A model generated the notes under the pieces. That model did not search any database, was not told where the DNA came from, and was given only the letters and a program-made list of their open reading frames with translations. This document shows, piece by piece, positions 35,156-48,619 of a DNA stretch of 64,000 nucleotides. The translations under genes and the position numbers were made by a program. The first letter of the stretch is position 1, and each line of letters begins with the position of its first letter. The stretch is from Eublepharis macularius (lineage: Eukaryota > Chordata > Lepidosauria > Squamata > Eublepharidae): NCBI RefSeq assembly GCF_028583425.1, contig NC_072790.1, forward strand, positions 64,008,052 through 64,072,051, read 5' to 3'.

Positions 35156-36183
35156 GATAAATTAAGGCCTTGGTTTAGAGGGTCATTCTAAACGTTACTT
35201 CCTTCACAAGTTCTCCACAAAGCTGACTCAGGCTTGCGCAGAAACATAGCAGCTTTGGGGAATGGCTTGTATAAAGAAAGGAGAGCCCAAATGGGCTTGG
35301 AAAACTGTGACCAGAGGAAGGAGAGCTCCTGCCTTTCTCCTAAGCTCCCCTGCCCATGCAAAAACAGTAAGGAGGGGACAGTTTTCCCATTTCTGCTGCC
35401 TCACATGCAAAAAATACCTCTATGTGAAGTAGACAACCCCCCCCCCCCACACACACACACACATTCTTTTTGCAGTGGCAGTGGCAGGGGAGGGGGTGGG
35501 GAAGCTTCGGAGAAAGGCAGGACCTCTCCTTCCCCAGGTGGTGGCTTTCTGAGCCAATTTGGGCTCTCCTTTTTTAATGCAAGCCTCTTCCCAAAGCTGC
35601 TGTATGTCTGCACAAGCCTGGGATGGCTCTGTGGAGAGCTCATGAAGGAGTGATCCTTAGAGTGATCCTTACAAGGAGAGTAAACATGAGTTTGTGAAAA
35701 ACACTCAGATAACGTGTGGGGTTTTTTTGTAACATGCAATCAGGCTTTCATTCTCTTTAAACCTAATCAGTTTCATAGGTGTAGTGCTAGTCCAAAACAG
35801 GACAGTCCAGGTACTCTGCCCTATATACAATGGAAGAGGGATGGAATACAAATAAAGGTTTGGATCCCACTGAAAAAATAAATGGATGAGTGCAAGCCCC
35901 TTGCCTCATCCCTCCTGCTGCAGCTGAAAATGCCCACTTAAATACTGCTTCTGGAGAAAGAGGTGCCATCCCAGGAACAGCGGGAAGGAGAGTCAGAAGG
36001 CTGTAGCTGAAGGAACAATTTGCAAAAAGCAACTCTCCCTTCCATCAGTGGAAATCCTCCAAGTGATCCAACCCACGACAAACAGAATTCTATGAATTTT
36101 TATTATAATATTAGACAATTGCCACATTTCTTTTATCTGAGTGCAACTCTTGGGAAGTTCGGGTTGCCATACACAGTTCTCCA
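35156..36183. other. BMP5 intron 6, nothing recognised
   Basis: A homopolymer C run with (CA)n lies at 35439-35462. Open frames of 112 and 139 codons over GC-rich parts have no domain. Confidence 0.4.
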
Positions 36184-36305
36184 CTCCCTCATTTCATCCT
36201 CACAGTGATCCTATGTGATAGGTTAGCCTGAGAAACAGTAACCGGCCCAAGATATCCAAGTAGCTTAATGACTGAACAGAGATTTGAACACTAGAATGAT
36301 GGTGA
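36184..36305 (-). mobile_element. SINE fragment, inverted
   Basis: 'tttcatcctcacagtgatcc' and 'gacagagatttgaacac'-like segments match the inverted tRNA-SINE body and box B region. Confidence 0.55.
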
Positions 36306-36407
36306 ACAGGAACCTAGTACCACAACTTAATACCTACCATCTATTTGTATAATTCTACATATGTACCCAATTGTCCCTATCTTTCCAGTTGTAGACACCA
36401 CCAACAT

Positions 36408-36603
36408 ATGGTTGCCAACTCTGAACTAGGAAATTCCCAAAGACTTGAGGGGAAAGCCTGAGAATGGTAGGGTTTGGGAGAGGAGGGCCTGCTATAGGGT
36501 ATAATGCCACAGACTCCACCTTCCAAACAGTCATTTTCTCCAGGGAAACTGGAGTTGTAATTTCAGGAGATCTCCAGACCCCATTTTGAGGCTGGCAACT
36601 CTA
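36408..36603. mobile_element. Short MITE, TAGGGTTGCCAG family
   Basis: It starts atggttgccaactctgaact and ends gaggctggcaactcta, with interior landmarks 'gggtataatgcca' and 'ttttctccaggg'. About 196 bp, in intron 6. Confidence 0.7.
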
Positions 36604-38164
36604 TCATGTTCTTTAAGTTTTTTTTTTAAAAAATCCACCCTATAGCTCACAAGTTTTTCTCTGTGAAACACAGAGGAAGAAAGATAGTGAAGCTCCAAGC
36701 CATTCTTTGTTACATCTTGCAACAAAGAAAGCCCAAATTGGCACTCTGTTCACTTTCTTCCACCTTACAGCTTCCTAGTCACAACATATTCTTGTGCAGG
36801 AGACCAGAAAAACATGATGTCTCTTATAAGGAAGCACACACTGTTCATGCAAACATTTGCCAATGGATTCATTAAGAGTGGGATAAAACCACAACATGTG
36901 TGTGCAGCTTTCTTCTTGAAAGAAGCAAGAGTAAAACTGCAGGAGGAAGAGGCCATTCAGTGAAGGGGCTTGGATAACCATAAGGAAAGCAACATTGAAC
37001 AGCTTATTGAAATGAATGGGAGAGGTAGTGGAAACATTTGAGAACAGGGGAAAATACAGGGTCTTTGTACTTGAAAGCAGGTTAGAAATAATATTCCACA
37101 CATGTTGGGTGAGTTGAAATGTGAGGAGGCCATAAAGGAGGGAATTGTAATAGAGAGGACAAAAGATTATTAAAGCTTGAATAATAAAAAAAATGCTTCA
37201 GCAGTAATAAGTTTCATTTGTTTGGTAAGACTGTTAAAATCTGTTATAGCCATCTGCCCAGCAGTGATATAAGCCTGCAGTCTTTGCCAGAGAATACAGA
37301 AGAACAGGCAATCGGGAAACAGCTTTTATGTAACTGCAACCATGAAGAGATCATTTACCATGAGGAGATCTTTTTGAAATGAACAATCGTAAATCCTAAA
37401 AATGCAGTTTAGTAAAAATTCAAATTAACTGACCTCACAAGGCTGTGATGAAAGGAAAATTGGGGAAGTAGCGTGCACCACCCTTAACTCATTGGAGGAA
37501 AGGCGGGCTGAAAAATCAATAAATAACTATACACCTTGTAGCATATTCCACTATCCATGCTTGCTCAGGAATAAGGCCCTTTATATTCAAAGCGTGCCTA
37601 TACTTTCAGCCATGTTTGAGAAGTACTATTATATTGTAAACTGACCATAGGAAATGTAGCAAGGACTTCTGCTTACTAATTCTAATTTCTGCACTATTGG
37701 CTACTTTAAGCTACCGGGATCCCCACTATCAAAATTCTCCATTTTTACAAATTTACCAAATGAAATGCAGTTATTTCAAGCCAGTCAATCAATACCTTTA
37801 TTGTCATAAAACAAAATTAAACAAGCCTATAATTAAATATACAAAATACAATCAGAGCTTATATCCTATAGTCCCTAATTCTCACAGCAATTAAAAGAAA
37901 TCTTGCTACTGAGAGGGTAATAGGATACTGATCTGATAAAAGAAGAGAAACAAGTTATTTTAAGCATTTTCTAAAAACTATACTTTCAGCTAATCTTATA
38001 ATTTCAGAGACCTAATCTTGATGGAGATAATTGTCTTTTACAGATGTTTGAAAGGCAAAGATTCTGTAAAGTATAAACAGGGAATTGGAAAAGGGAGTGG
38101 TAAGAAAATTAGACAGGTGTTGAAGAGATATAAATGAATCCATTAAATGTGATCCCTGAAAACA
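36604..38164. other. BMP5 intron 6, mostly unique sequence
   Basis: One SINE 3'-end fragment lies at about 37430-37525 (actgacctcacaaggctgtg, then ggaggaaaggcgggctg, then ataaata). Nothing else is recognised. Confidence 0.4.
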
Positions 38165-38260
38165 TTTATTTTATTGATTACATTTTTATCCTTCCTTCCA
38201 AGGGTTCCCTTCCATATTTTTCCTCACAACAAACCTGTAAGTTAGTTTAGGCAAGCACAA
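38165..38260 (-). mobile_element. SINE 3'-end fragment, inverted
   Basis: 'attttattgattacatttt' followed by 'ttcctcacaacaaacctgta' matches the inverted SINE tail and body. Confidence 0.5.
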
Positions 38261-38947
38261 ACTTTCTACATCCAGTCTGATACCGCAGAGACTTTCTATT
38301 CAAGTTTACCATTTAATCATATGATTATATTAACACTTGCCCAGATTACCATTTTGCCATTACCACACTTACCATCTGCACATAATTATTAACACACATT
38401 TTAAGGAGCTTTGGAATGGACAACAGGCTCATTGGAGATCTCAAGACATTTTTTGCCTCTGCTTCTCTCCTGCTGCTACCATGCCTGGCTCCACCTAGAA
38501 GCCAGAGGAGATATTCCTCCTTATATCTACCTGAACTGAACTTATATCTACCTGCCTGAACTTCCTGAACAGGCAGCCAGAAATGGTGGCCCAACTCTCA
38601 TGAGAAAAAGGAATCCCATGAGAGTTTGGGAACTGGCATGTTTAGCTTGTTGCACTGTTTTTAAACAAGCCTGAGGGGGTGAGAAGGTAAAAAGGATGAT
38701 CTCCAGCTCCTGTGTGTAGTGGTTCTGATCAATAAAATAAAGACTGAGTCATGAGCTAGGCATACATTGAAGCACTGACAAAATCACTTTTAGCTCATGC
38801 CAAACACTGCATATATCCAGCATTCTCAACACACAAAGTTAGTGTTGTAAATTGGCTTTAAGATTCTAACTCTGAAAGGAAGAAAAAAAAAGGAAAATAA
38901 AATGGACACAGCAGGTAAGATGGTACCAAGAGTATAAAGCAGTGATG

Positions 38948-39395
38948 AACAATTGCCAGCACGGTGCATTGGTTCAAGTACTGAACTAGGATCTGGGAGA
39001 ACCCAGGTTCAAATCCCCATTTGGCCATGGAAGCTTATTGGGTGATCTTGGGCCAGTCAGTCACTCTCTCTGAAGGCCAAGCTACAAGTGACGAATGACA
39101 CTTGCCTGGCAAGTGAACAGACTCACATGTATTCCTCCTTGTTCACTTGCCATTCACTTGCTCTCCACTTGATCAAGTGGAGCGCAAGTTGAATGGCAAG
39201 TGAACAGGGAGGAATACACGTGAGTCTGTTCACTTGCCAGGCAAGTGTCATTCGTCACTTGTAGCTTGGCCCTCAGCCTAATCTACCCCACATTGTTCTT
39301 GTGAAGATAAAAACAGAAGAGAGGAAAATAGTGTAAACTGCTTTGGGTCTCCATTAGGGAGAAAAGCAAGGTATAAATAAATAATAAATGTGATG
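38948..39395 (+). mobile_element. tRNA-derived SINE split by a palindromic element
   Basis: The 5' part (38948-39071) has 'gcacggtgcattggttcaag', a box B-like 'aggttcaaatcccc' and 'gggtgatcttgggccagtc'. The 3' part (39274-39395) has 'cagcctaatctacccca', 'ctttgggtctccattaggg' and an A-rich tail. Between them sits the palindrome 39072-39273. The SINE joins cleanly if the palindrome is removed. Confidence 0.85.
39072..39273. mobile_element. Palindromic (snap-back) MITE, ~200 bp
   Basis: Nearly the whole element is one inverted repeat. The left starts aggccaagctacaagtgacg and the right ends cgtcacttgtagcttggccct. Other paired arms are 'gcctggcaagtgaacag' and its inverse, around the centre 'cacttgatcaagtg' near 39173. 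A host SINE flanks it on both sides. Left flank ctctga and right flank ctcagc leave the target duplication unresolved (3-4 bases at most). Non-coding, probably mobilised in trans by a DNA transposase. Confidence 0.8.
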
Positions 39396-39446
39396 TGTCA
39401 GGAAGAGAAAGCTGAATTAGGCTGAAAATATTTGCTTATGTAAAGA

Positions 39447-39721
39447 CTGAGGGAATTGGTTGTTGTGGGTTTTCCGGGCTGTATTGCCGTGGTCTTGGCA
39501 TTGTAGTTCCTGACGTTTCGCCAGCAGCTGTGGCTGGCATCTTCAGAGGTGTAGCACCAAAAGACATGTCTTTTGGTGCTACACCTCTGAAGATGCCAGC
39601 CACAGCTGCTGGCGAAACGTCAGGAACTACAATGCCAAGACCACGGCAATACAGCCCGGAAAACCCACAACAACCATCGTTCTCCGGCCGTGAAAGCCTT
39701 CGACAATACACTGAGGGAATT
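39447..39721. mobile_element. Inverted-repeat retroelement piece with a 12-bp target duplication
   Basis: 39458-39675 is a 218-bp perfect or near-perfect palindrome centred between 39566 and 39567 (aagacatgtctt). The arms begin ggttgttgtgggttttccgg. A non-palindromic tail (39676-39709) follows. The flanks actgagggaatt at 39446-39457 and 39710-39721 are identical. The minus- and plus-strand frames both read 'MPRPRQYSPENPQQP', a simple consequence of the symmetry. This arm sequence is a common reptilian repeat, perhaps the 3' region of a Penelope-like or other retroelement. The family name is uncertain. Confidence 0.7.
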
Positions 39722-40294
39722 AACAAAAACTTCTGAAGTTTTTTTAATGCAAAGATTTTGTTTGCCCCAAGAGCTTTTGTTTTATTTATTTTTATAGCAA
39801 GTGTTCTGCATAAAAAGCAAGCATATATAGATTTATAACATATGCCACTGGAAACATCTGCTGGCTAGAATCACCAAACCCCATCTCTCATGCAGCACTC
39901 AGGCATGTGAAACGAGGCTTGTTTTAATGAACCAGCCTAGTTTGGAGATTCTTCAAGGCTGGGCTTTTTCTCAGTAGCACTATCACTATGAAAAAAACTT
40001 TGCTACTTCTGAATCCTAATCAAGTTTATGAACTCATCTTGCATCATTTCAATATTCATGATTTTGACACAGGAACAAGTATGATTCTTGCAGCAATTTA
40101 TGCAATGCTACCATTTAATTAACTCCAAGAGTTCCTGTCAACATGTTAAAAGGACTGCATATACTATATGCCAGACAATGTCTCCTAATCTGAGATGAAA
40201 AGGAACTATCTAGTCTGAAATAGGAAATTTACCAATGTTCAGAGTAACCAACAATTCCCTAGTGTTCAGGGGGTTTGATACAAGAATAAAATCC
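39722..40294. other. BMP5 intron 6, nothing recognised
   Basis: AT-rich intronic sequence between the palindromes and the microsatellite. Confidence 0.4.
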
Positions 40295-40410
40295 TTGTTT
40301 GTTTGTTTGTTTGTTTGTTTGTTTGTTTGTTTGTTTGTTTGTTTGTTTGTTTGTTTGTTTGTTTGTTTGTTTGTTTGTTTGTTTGTTTGTTTGTTTGTTT
40401 GTTTGTTTGT
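40295..40410. repeat. (TTTG)29 microsatellite
   Basis: A practically perfect 116-bp tetranucleotide tract in BMP5 intron 6. It creates artificial long frames in all phases. Confidence 0.98.
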
Positions 40411-40569
40411 ACATCTGCATGAAATGTTTGTATTTGTACAACTTAAAGGGGCTTCTAAATAATTCTTTGCCTTTGAATGACAAAACTTCTGTAATTGCAA
40501 ATGCATACACAAGAAATAATAGAAAATTTATGGAATTTAAATATACTTTTTTGTCTAGGATGCAATCTT

Positions 40570-40790
40570 ATGTTTATTTTTATTTATACTCTGCTCTTCT
40601 CCCTAAATGGGACCAACAGCAGCTCTTCACATGGATCTCCCCTCCTGAACTTTATCCTTACAACAACAGCCTTGTGAGGTGGGTTAGGCTGAGATAACCT
40701 ATTGTTCTTAAGGTCAGCTAGCTTTGGTGGCAGAGCAGGGGTTCAAACCCAGTTTTCCAAGGTCCTAGTCCCACTGCACCACAAAGGCTC
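40570..40790 (-). mobile_element. tRNA-derived SINE, inverted
   Basis: On the plus strand it starts 'atttttatttatactctgc' and contains 'cttgtgaggtgggttaggc' and 'ggggttcaaacccagtttt' (box B inverse), ending near 'ctgcaccacaaaggctc'. Its edge lies about 145 bases from BMP5 exon 6. Confidence 0.8.
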
Positions 40791-40918
40791 TCCTTTAATC
40801 TTCACCAAATCAGGTGCCCAGCTGCCAGTGAAATCTGTAGAATAAGGTGCTTCTGTCTCGTTATCTAGTTGAACACAAACATCTCTAAAATGTCCCTGGA
40901 TAGCAGTCGTTCCATTTA

Positions 40919-43378
<2,460 letters not shown>

Positions 43379-44103
43379 AGGTTGTCAGGTCTCCCTACCT
43401 GCCCCCCTTGGAAGGAGATGGGAGGCCTGGCACTCAGCTTTTCTCCACTGTTCGCGTGTGTGCTTTGTGTGTGCTCTCCCAGCATGTGCAATGATGTCAC
43501 TTCCGATAAATGACATCATCATGTGGGCTGTGGCTGTGGGTCACCCTGGGAGTGCTCCCATGCTCCACAGGGGCCCAAATCAGGCCCTATTTGAGGCCCA
43601 TCTGGGCTGAAGCGAGCCCAATCTGGGCCAAATTGTTACTGGATTGGGCCGATTCAGCCCAAGTCTGGCTGCTGCAGAGCGCAGGAGTGCTGTTGTGCTC
43701 CACAGCAGCCCAATCCGGGCTGATTCAGGCCCAATCTGGGCCAATTCAGCCCAGATAGGGCTGCTGTGGAGGGGGGAACACTGCTGCACTCTGCAGCGGC
43801 CCAATTTGGGCTGATTTGGGTCTGATCCGGGCAGATTCAGCCCCAATTCGGGCTGATTCAGCCTGGATCAGGCCATTGCAGAGCACAGGAGCACTGCTGA
43901 ACTTCACAGTGGCCTCATTCTGGCTGCTTCGGGCCTGATTTGAGCCTGGATTGTGCTGCTGCGGCACACAGGAGCATGCCGCGCAGCCCAGGAGCGCAAC
44001 CTCGGAGGTGCGTTCCCCCCCCACCAGCCAGGTAAGTGGGGGCAGGGGGTGAAGGGTGGGAGCAGGGGATCCCCCGCCACCAGTGGGGGACTGGCAACCC
44101 TTG
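43379..44103. mobile_element. Long GC-rich TIR element with internal degenerate tandem units
   Basis: It begins aaggttgtcaggtctccc and ends ggactggcaaccctt, the same ends as the shorter MITEs. Inside, a 'gcaccactg/ccacagcagcccaatccgggc'-like unit recurs near 43565, 43701, 43791 and 43905 with spacing of about 90-135 bases. It is built from short gattcagcccaa and ctgggcc motifs. Near the left end lie tgatgtcactt and tgacatcat motifs. Open frames of 80-145 codons reflect composition only. Confidence 0.55.
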
Positions 44104-46955
44104 ATGAAAAGCAGAAGCAGACAAAGCCTCTTCTGCTGGTATGCATGTGTATTCCCCCCTACACACAAATGCACACACACCATTTTGAAGGTGAGTGCAG
44201 TTACACATTAAATGCAATGCGTGTTTAACATTTTGTGTAATCATACCCTAGGTTAGAAGCACAGCCACCATATCCCACGTACAGATTATGAGGAAGAAGT
44301 AGAAAAATATACAGAATACAGGGAAAAGGCATATTTAAACCCTTCTCCCTGTTTAATTTACCATACTTTAAATTTCCCCTACCCCAGATACTATTAACTC
44401 TACATGCTTTCAAGCTTGCTAGATTTAATATGCTACCATCTCCATTGGTGATAGGAAGATACTAAATTTATTCCATATAATCGTAGATTTTATCCTTATT
44501 CTGTTAACTCAATAAAATTTGTAGGTTATGTGTTTTTCCACTGTGGATTTTACATACAGGCATGCCTGGATTAATTGTAACCTGTGTTGGCTGATAAAAA
44601 ATTGTTTTCAGAACAGTGGACTCGCAGAATTTTTTGCGTGGTGTTGACAAAAAACCCTAGTGTGTGCATGTATGTATATGTAAAGCATTTGTATGCCGTG
44701 CCTTTCTGCCCAAAATAGGGTCCCCAAGCCATTGTACATTAAAACACTTAAAAAAAATAAATTTAAAACAATATTTTAAAAATTGTATAAAAACAATTCA
44801 ATAAACATACAGAGTGGGACAGATGAATCACCTTGGGGAAGAAGTTCCAAAGTTTTGGTGCCACCCCAGAAGCCAAGTTTCTATACTTTGCAATGAAAAT
44901 ATATGCAGAGATGGTGTCTTATGCATAATTTATTTGAAAAATGCTCATTAGATTTTCAGTTGTACTAGATCGATGATGTAGGTGGAAAAACCTGATTAAC
45001 TATTAAATCTATTCGAGGAAGGAACATATAATAATAGCACATTTGGAAAGGAGAAAATTTCAATGAGGGAAAGGACACAGAGGAAAAGATTAAAATCCAT
45101 TCTCCAAGTGCTGATTAAACTACAACCCTCCACAGGTGATTTTAAGCATAGTTAAAAGATCCAACAATGGACCTCCTAAGTAATGTGTAGCTTGTTGTTG
45201 GAGGTCTGGTTTGTCTCTAAATCATGCTGCATCCATAATTCTGTCTTTTACATCTCTATGATTTTCATTTTAAATAAAGGGCAGATAGCTAGTTGTATTG
45301 AATCAAACAGGGGTGCAGTTTTCACAAACACTTTTGCTCATTATGAAACGCGTTCTGTCTTTCAGGAATTTTTTATGGCGGCAGGATTAAAAGAGACTGC
45401 CAGCACTGACAATGGTTGGAGATAAGCGAAGATGCAGGTGGTGTAACTTCTATGGGTTGGGGAACTCAGGAAACATCTGGCATTTGCTGGTGAATGACTG
45501 TGCTTCTGAAATTCCACACTTTCCTAGCACTGATTCAGACTTACATGGAAAAGGAAGCATTACCCTGATCTTTGCTCGTCCCAGTGACAGTGCCCCTTAG
45601 GCCATCAAATATGATTGGCTATGTGTCATAATGATGTCATCTCGATGATGAGCCTATCCCTGGCTGGAGTCTCTCTAGGAAGAAAAGGCTATGCTGTAAG
45701 CAGCAACATCACAGAACATAGCTGGCAAGTGCAAACAGCACTGAAAATGGGTAAACAAGATGCTTTATGGGAACCACTTCTGCCCACTCAGAAGCAAACG
45801 TTGTGTTTTGAAAATGTTAATGAGGAACATTCTGTACAGTACTAACAGCTAGTGATTTGGTCTAGATAACGCAGCTGAGCTGGAATTTGCATCTAGACCT
45901 TCCAACACTTTGGGCTATATTTCTCTGTGCCTTGCAATCTCCCACATACTTCAGATGTATCAAATTGTGTTTTATTAGAATTATATGAAAAAACTGGTCA
46001 GTTAGTTTCCTTGAGACCACTATTATAAGCAGCATGTAGTAGTAGTACTATCTCAGTGATTCTCCAAGTTTTTGAAGTAGTACCCTCTCCCTCTCTCCAA
46101 CATAAAATGTAAGAACATCAATCGCATCAGTTAACTGACCAAATTTGCATTTCATTTTCATTTTTAGTATTTATAAATATATAATACTTTTAAAATATTA
46201 TTTTTCCATTTGAAACTGTAACACATTTATAACAACAGAGAGTCCTGATATAAAGAAACAGGATCTAATGTGCAAAGACATAGATCTTTAGCCTTGTGGT
46301 TACTGTACAATCTATTATATGGCTAATGTGGAAATTTTATTGAAGAATTCTTCCATGTTTCAGCCCTAACTCAGATCAGGTCTTTTCAGTAGCACATTGT
46401 ATTGTCATACTTTATGCTAATTTTTAAATAAAATATAATAAAACTATCTTTTTAATGTATGTGTATGTGTTTATATATGTGTGTGTGTGTGTTTGTGTGG
46501 CTTTAAATGAGAGCCATTTTTCTAAGAAATTTGATGTATAATTAGGATTTTCCATCCTTTTTACTTGCATCAAGATCTTGTCCATTATTATGATTTTCTA
46601 AATTTTATTATACTAGTTTGTGATGGTAGGTGTTTTTCCCCCTTCCAATTTCTTGCCACTAGGAGATTGGTTGCTGTTAATAACAATACTATGAGTTTCC
46701 TAATTTCAGGAATTGTTTCATTGTCTGAAACTCCCAAAAGAAATTCTTTGGGTTGTAGGGAAATGGAATAATGTTATTTTATTGATATGATATGAAAGGT
46801 TCTCTCCAAGTGGTCAAAGCCCTGACTGATTGATTCTCAAACCTGCTTTAAAATGTTACATTATCAACCAATGAGCTGTAATTCATAACCAATGGGCTGT
46901 ATTTCATAGCTATTTCTATGTCATCAAGTCATCTGCAGCAAATATCACCAAACAT
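44104..46955. other. BMP5 intron 5, few recognised features
   Basis: A short SINE-like tail occurs near 44690-44740 (gcatttgtatgccgtgcc). An imperfect (GT)n lies at 46458-46500. The rest is AT-rich with no gene. Confidence 0.4.
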
Positions 46956-47155
46956 GAGGGTTGCCAATTCCTGGGTTGGCAACTCCTGGAGATTTGAGGG
47001 TGGAGCCTGTGGAGGGCAAGATTTGGGGAGGGGAGGGACCTCAGTGGAGTATAATGCCATAGAGTTCACCCTCTAAAGCTGCCGTTTCCTCCAGGGAATG
47101 TGAACTCTATCATCTGAGGTCTGATAATTTCAGGAAATGTAAGTTGGCAACTCTA
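46956..47155. mobile_element. Short MITE, TAGGGTTGCCAG family, 88 bases from exon 5
   Basis: It starts gagggttgccaattcctgg and ends taagttggcaactcta, with 'ggcaactcctggagatttg' and 'agtataatgccatagag' inside. It is the closest repeat to the exon 5 donor. Flanking ccaaacat and ccaaactc agree at six of eight positions, a weak hint of an 8-bp duplication. Confidence 0.65.
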
Positions 47156-47242
47156 CCAAACTCTCTCACACGCACATATAAACACACAAGCACACACACA
47201 CAGTGGTTACTATCTAAATATTAAAACTGATCATGTCCTTAC

Positions 47243-47319
47243 CTCCCACCCCAGGTCTCGGAAGCTCACATAAAGTTCATGCTTTTTACATGCCTGTTTC
47301 TGTTCACTTGTGTTATAAT
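47243..47319 (-). CDS. BMP5: BMP5 exon 5 (start of the cystine-knot domain)
   Basis: 77 bases. The first two bases (AT) complete the aspartate codon begun at the end of exon 4. It then encodes [25 protein letters not shown]. The acceptor is ...tttctgcag and the donor is GAG then gtaagg, read on the minus strand. It holds the first knot cysteine and an N-T-S sequon. The last codon is GAG (Glu). In the BMP5/6/7 proteins I know this position is glutamine (W-Q-D-W), so a C-to-G change is apparent. Everything else looks fully conserved. Confidence 0.96.
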
Positions 47320-48619
47320 CTGCAGAAATAAAATAAGTGTATTATAAAGATTTGTATATCTTTAAGCATTAGTTGTTTTCTACCTTTGGTATCATAAACA
47401 TCTTACTACGAGTAAAACAAGACTAATCCTGTCACTTCCACAACAGGTAGACCTAGATCACGGAAATGGCACAACCACATGAATTTCAGAATCCATAACC
47501 ACAGTCCATAATGCATGTGCAAATGTAAAAATTAAATTATAATGTATTTGAGACAACTACTTGTCATGCTGACTACTTTAGTATCAGTTCTGCTAACATT
47601 ATCAGAGGAATATTGGAAGAATAAATATTGTGTCCATCACATCTGTAGTAGAAATGAGGCTTAGTTTTAGATGTTACATAAGTTCAAGTGTAGCCTAAAT
47701 AAACATATCAATAAAATACACAATTTATTCAAATCTTACTCTATTTTCTTTTGCTATGTGCAGGCCTATTAGTTAAAGATCTTCCCTTGGCAAACATGCC
47801 AGCAGAAATCATTTGCCAGTCTAGTGTGTGTTTAGTACATAAACTGCAGCAACGCTGCAAATTTCTCAGTGAACCTGTTTGGGAGTCAAATTTCCATTGT
47901 TTAGCACTGACAATCAGACTGTGAACTGATCAGGGATATATTCTAGCTGCACTGAGCAATTTGAATGGCTACTGAGCAAGTTTGAAACTGCCTGTTGGTC
48001 TGATCCACTACTGCCAACCAGTAAAATAGTTGCACAGAGAAGCTGAAAAAAGGGAGATGAGAAAAATTACTTCTTTTTCCTCCCTTCTAAAGTGGGTAGG
48101 GAAGAAGCAATGCTTTCAATATCTATATTACAGAGAGAGGAGCAATAACTCCTTTCCACCCCCCTGCCCACCTAAGCAGGAAGGAGACAGAAAAAAGAAG
48201 AAGAAAATGATTTCTCCCCTTTTCTCTGCAGCCCAAACCAACAGCTGGTTGGAGGGGGGGCGGGAGAGACAGAAGAGAAGGGAAATCAGCTGGGCTTCTG
48301 ATCACACCACTAAATTTGTTGCATCTCATCATGCAAGGTTTCCAGAGAGAGCAGAAGAACCCTACTTCTAGTTGATCTGCTGGGTGTCAGCTCCTGATTG
48401 CCTCTATGATGGACCCCCCCTTCAGTCCCCCACTCTGAGGCAGATTATCCTGCCAAAACCCAAGTTTGCCTGCTTTGGCTGAACAGCCCCAAGTAGCATG
48501 CCTCTATATGTGGTTTTAAAGTTTGTTTGTGTCCCACCCTGATAAGCAACGATAATTTTGACTTTTTAGCTCAGCCCAGAAACTTGATGAAGGAAAAGCA
48601 GGAGCCCTCTTCTTCTGTG
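47320..48619. other. BMP5 intron 4, nothing recognised
   Basis: Intronic AT-rich sequence with a purine-rich part at 48030-48270. A 113-codon frame there reflects composition. Confidence 0.4.

Noticed and set aside
39436..39736. 96- and 68-codon frames reading MPRPRQYSPENPQQP on both strands
   Set aside because: The identity of both strands is due to the palindrome of the inserted retroelement piece. Not a host gene.
40210..40697. Open frames of 75-132 codons with repeated V-C-L-F or K-Q-T-N units
   Set aside because: They are produced by the (TTTG)29 microsatellite. A four-base unit has no stops in several frames.
43510..44244. Overlapping 80-145-codon frames with repeated residues
   Set aside because: They arise from the degenerate tandem units of the GC-rich TIR element and occur on both strands.
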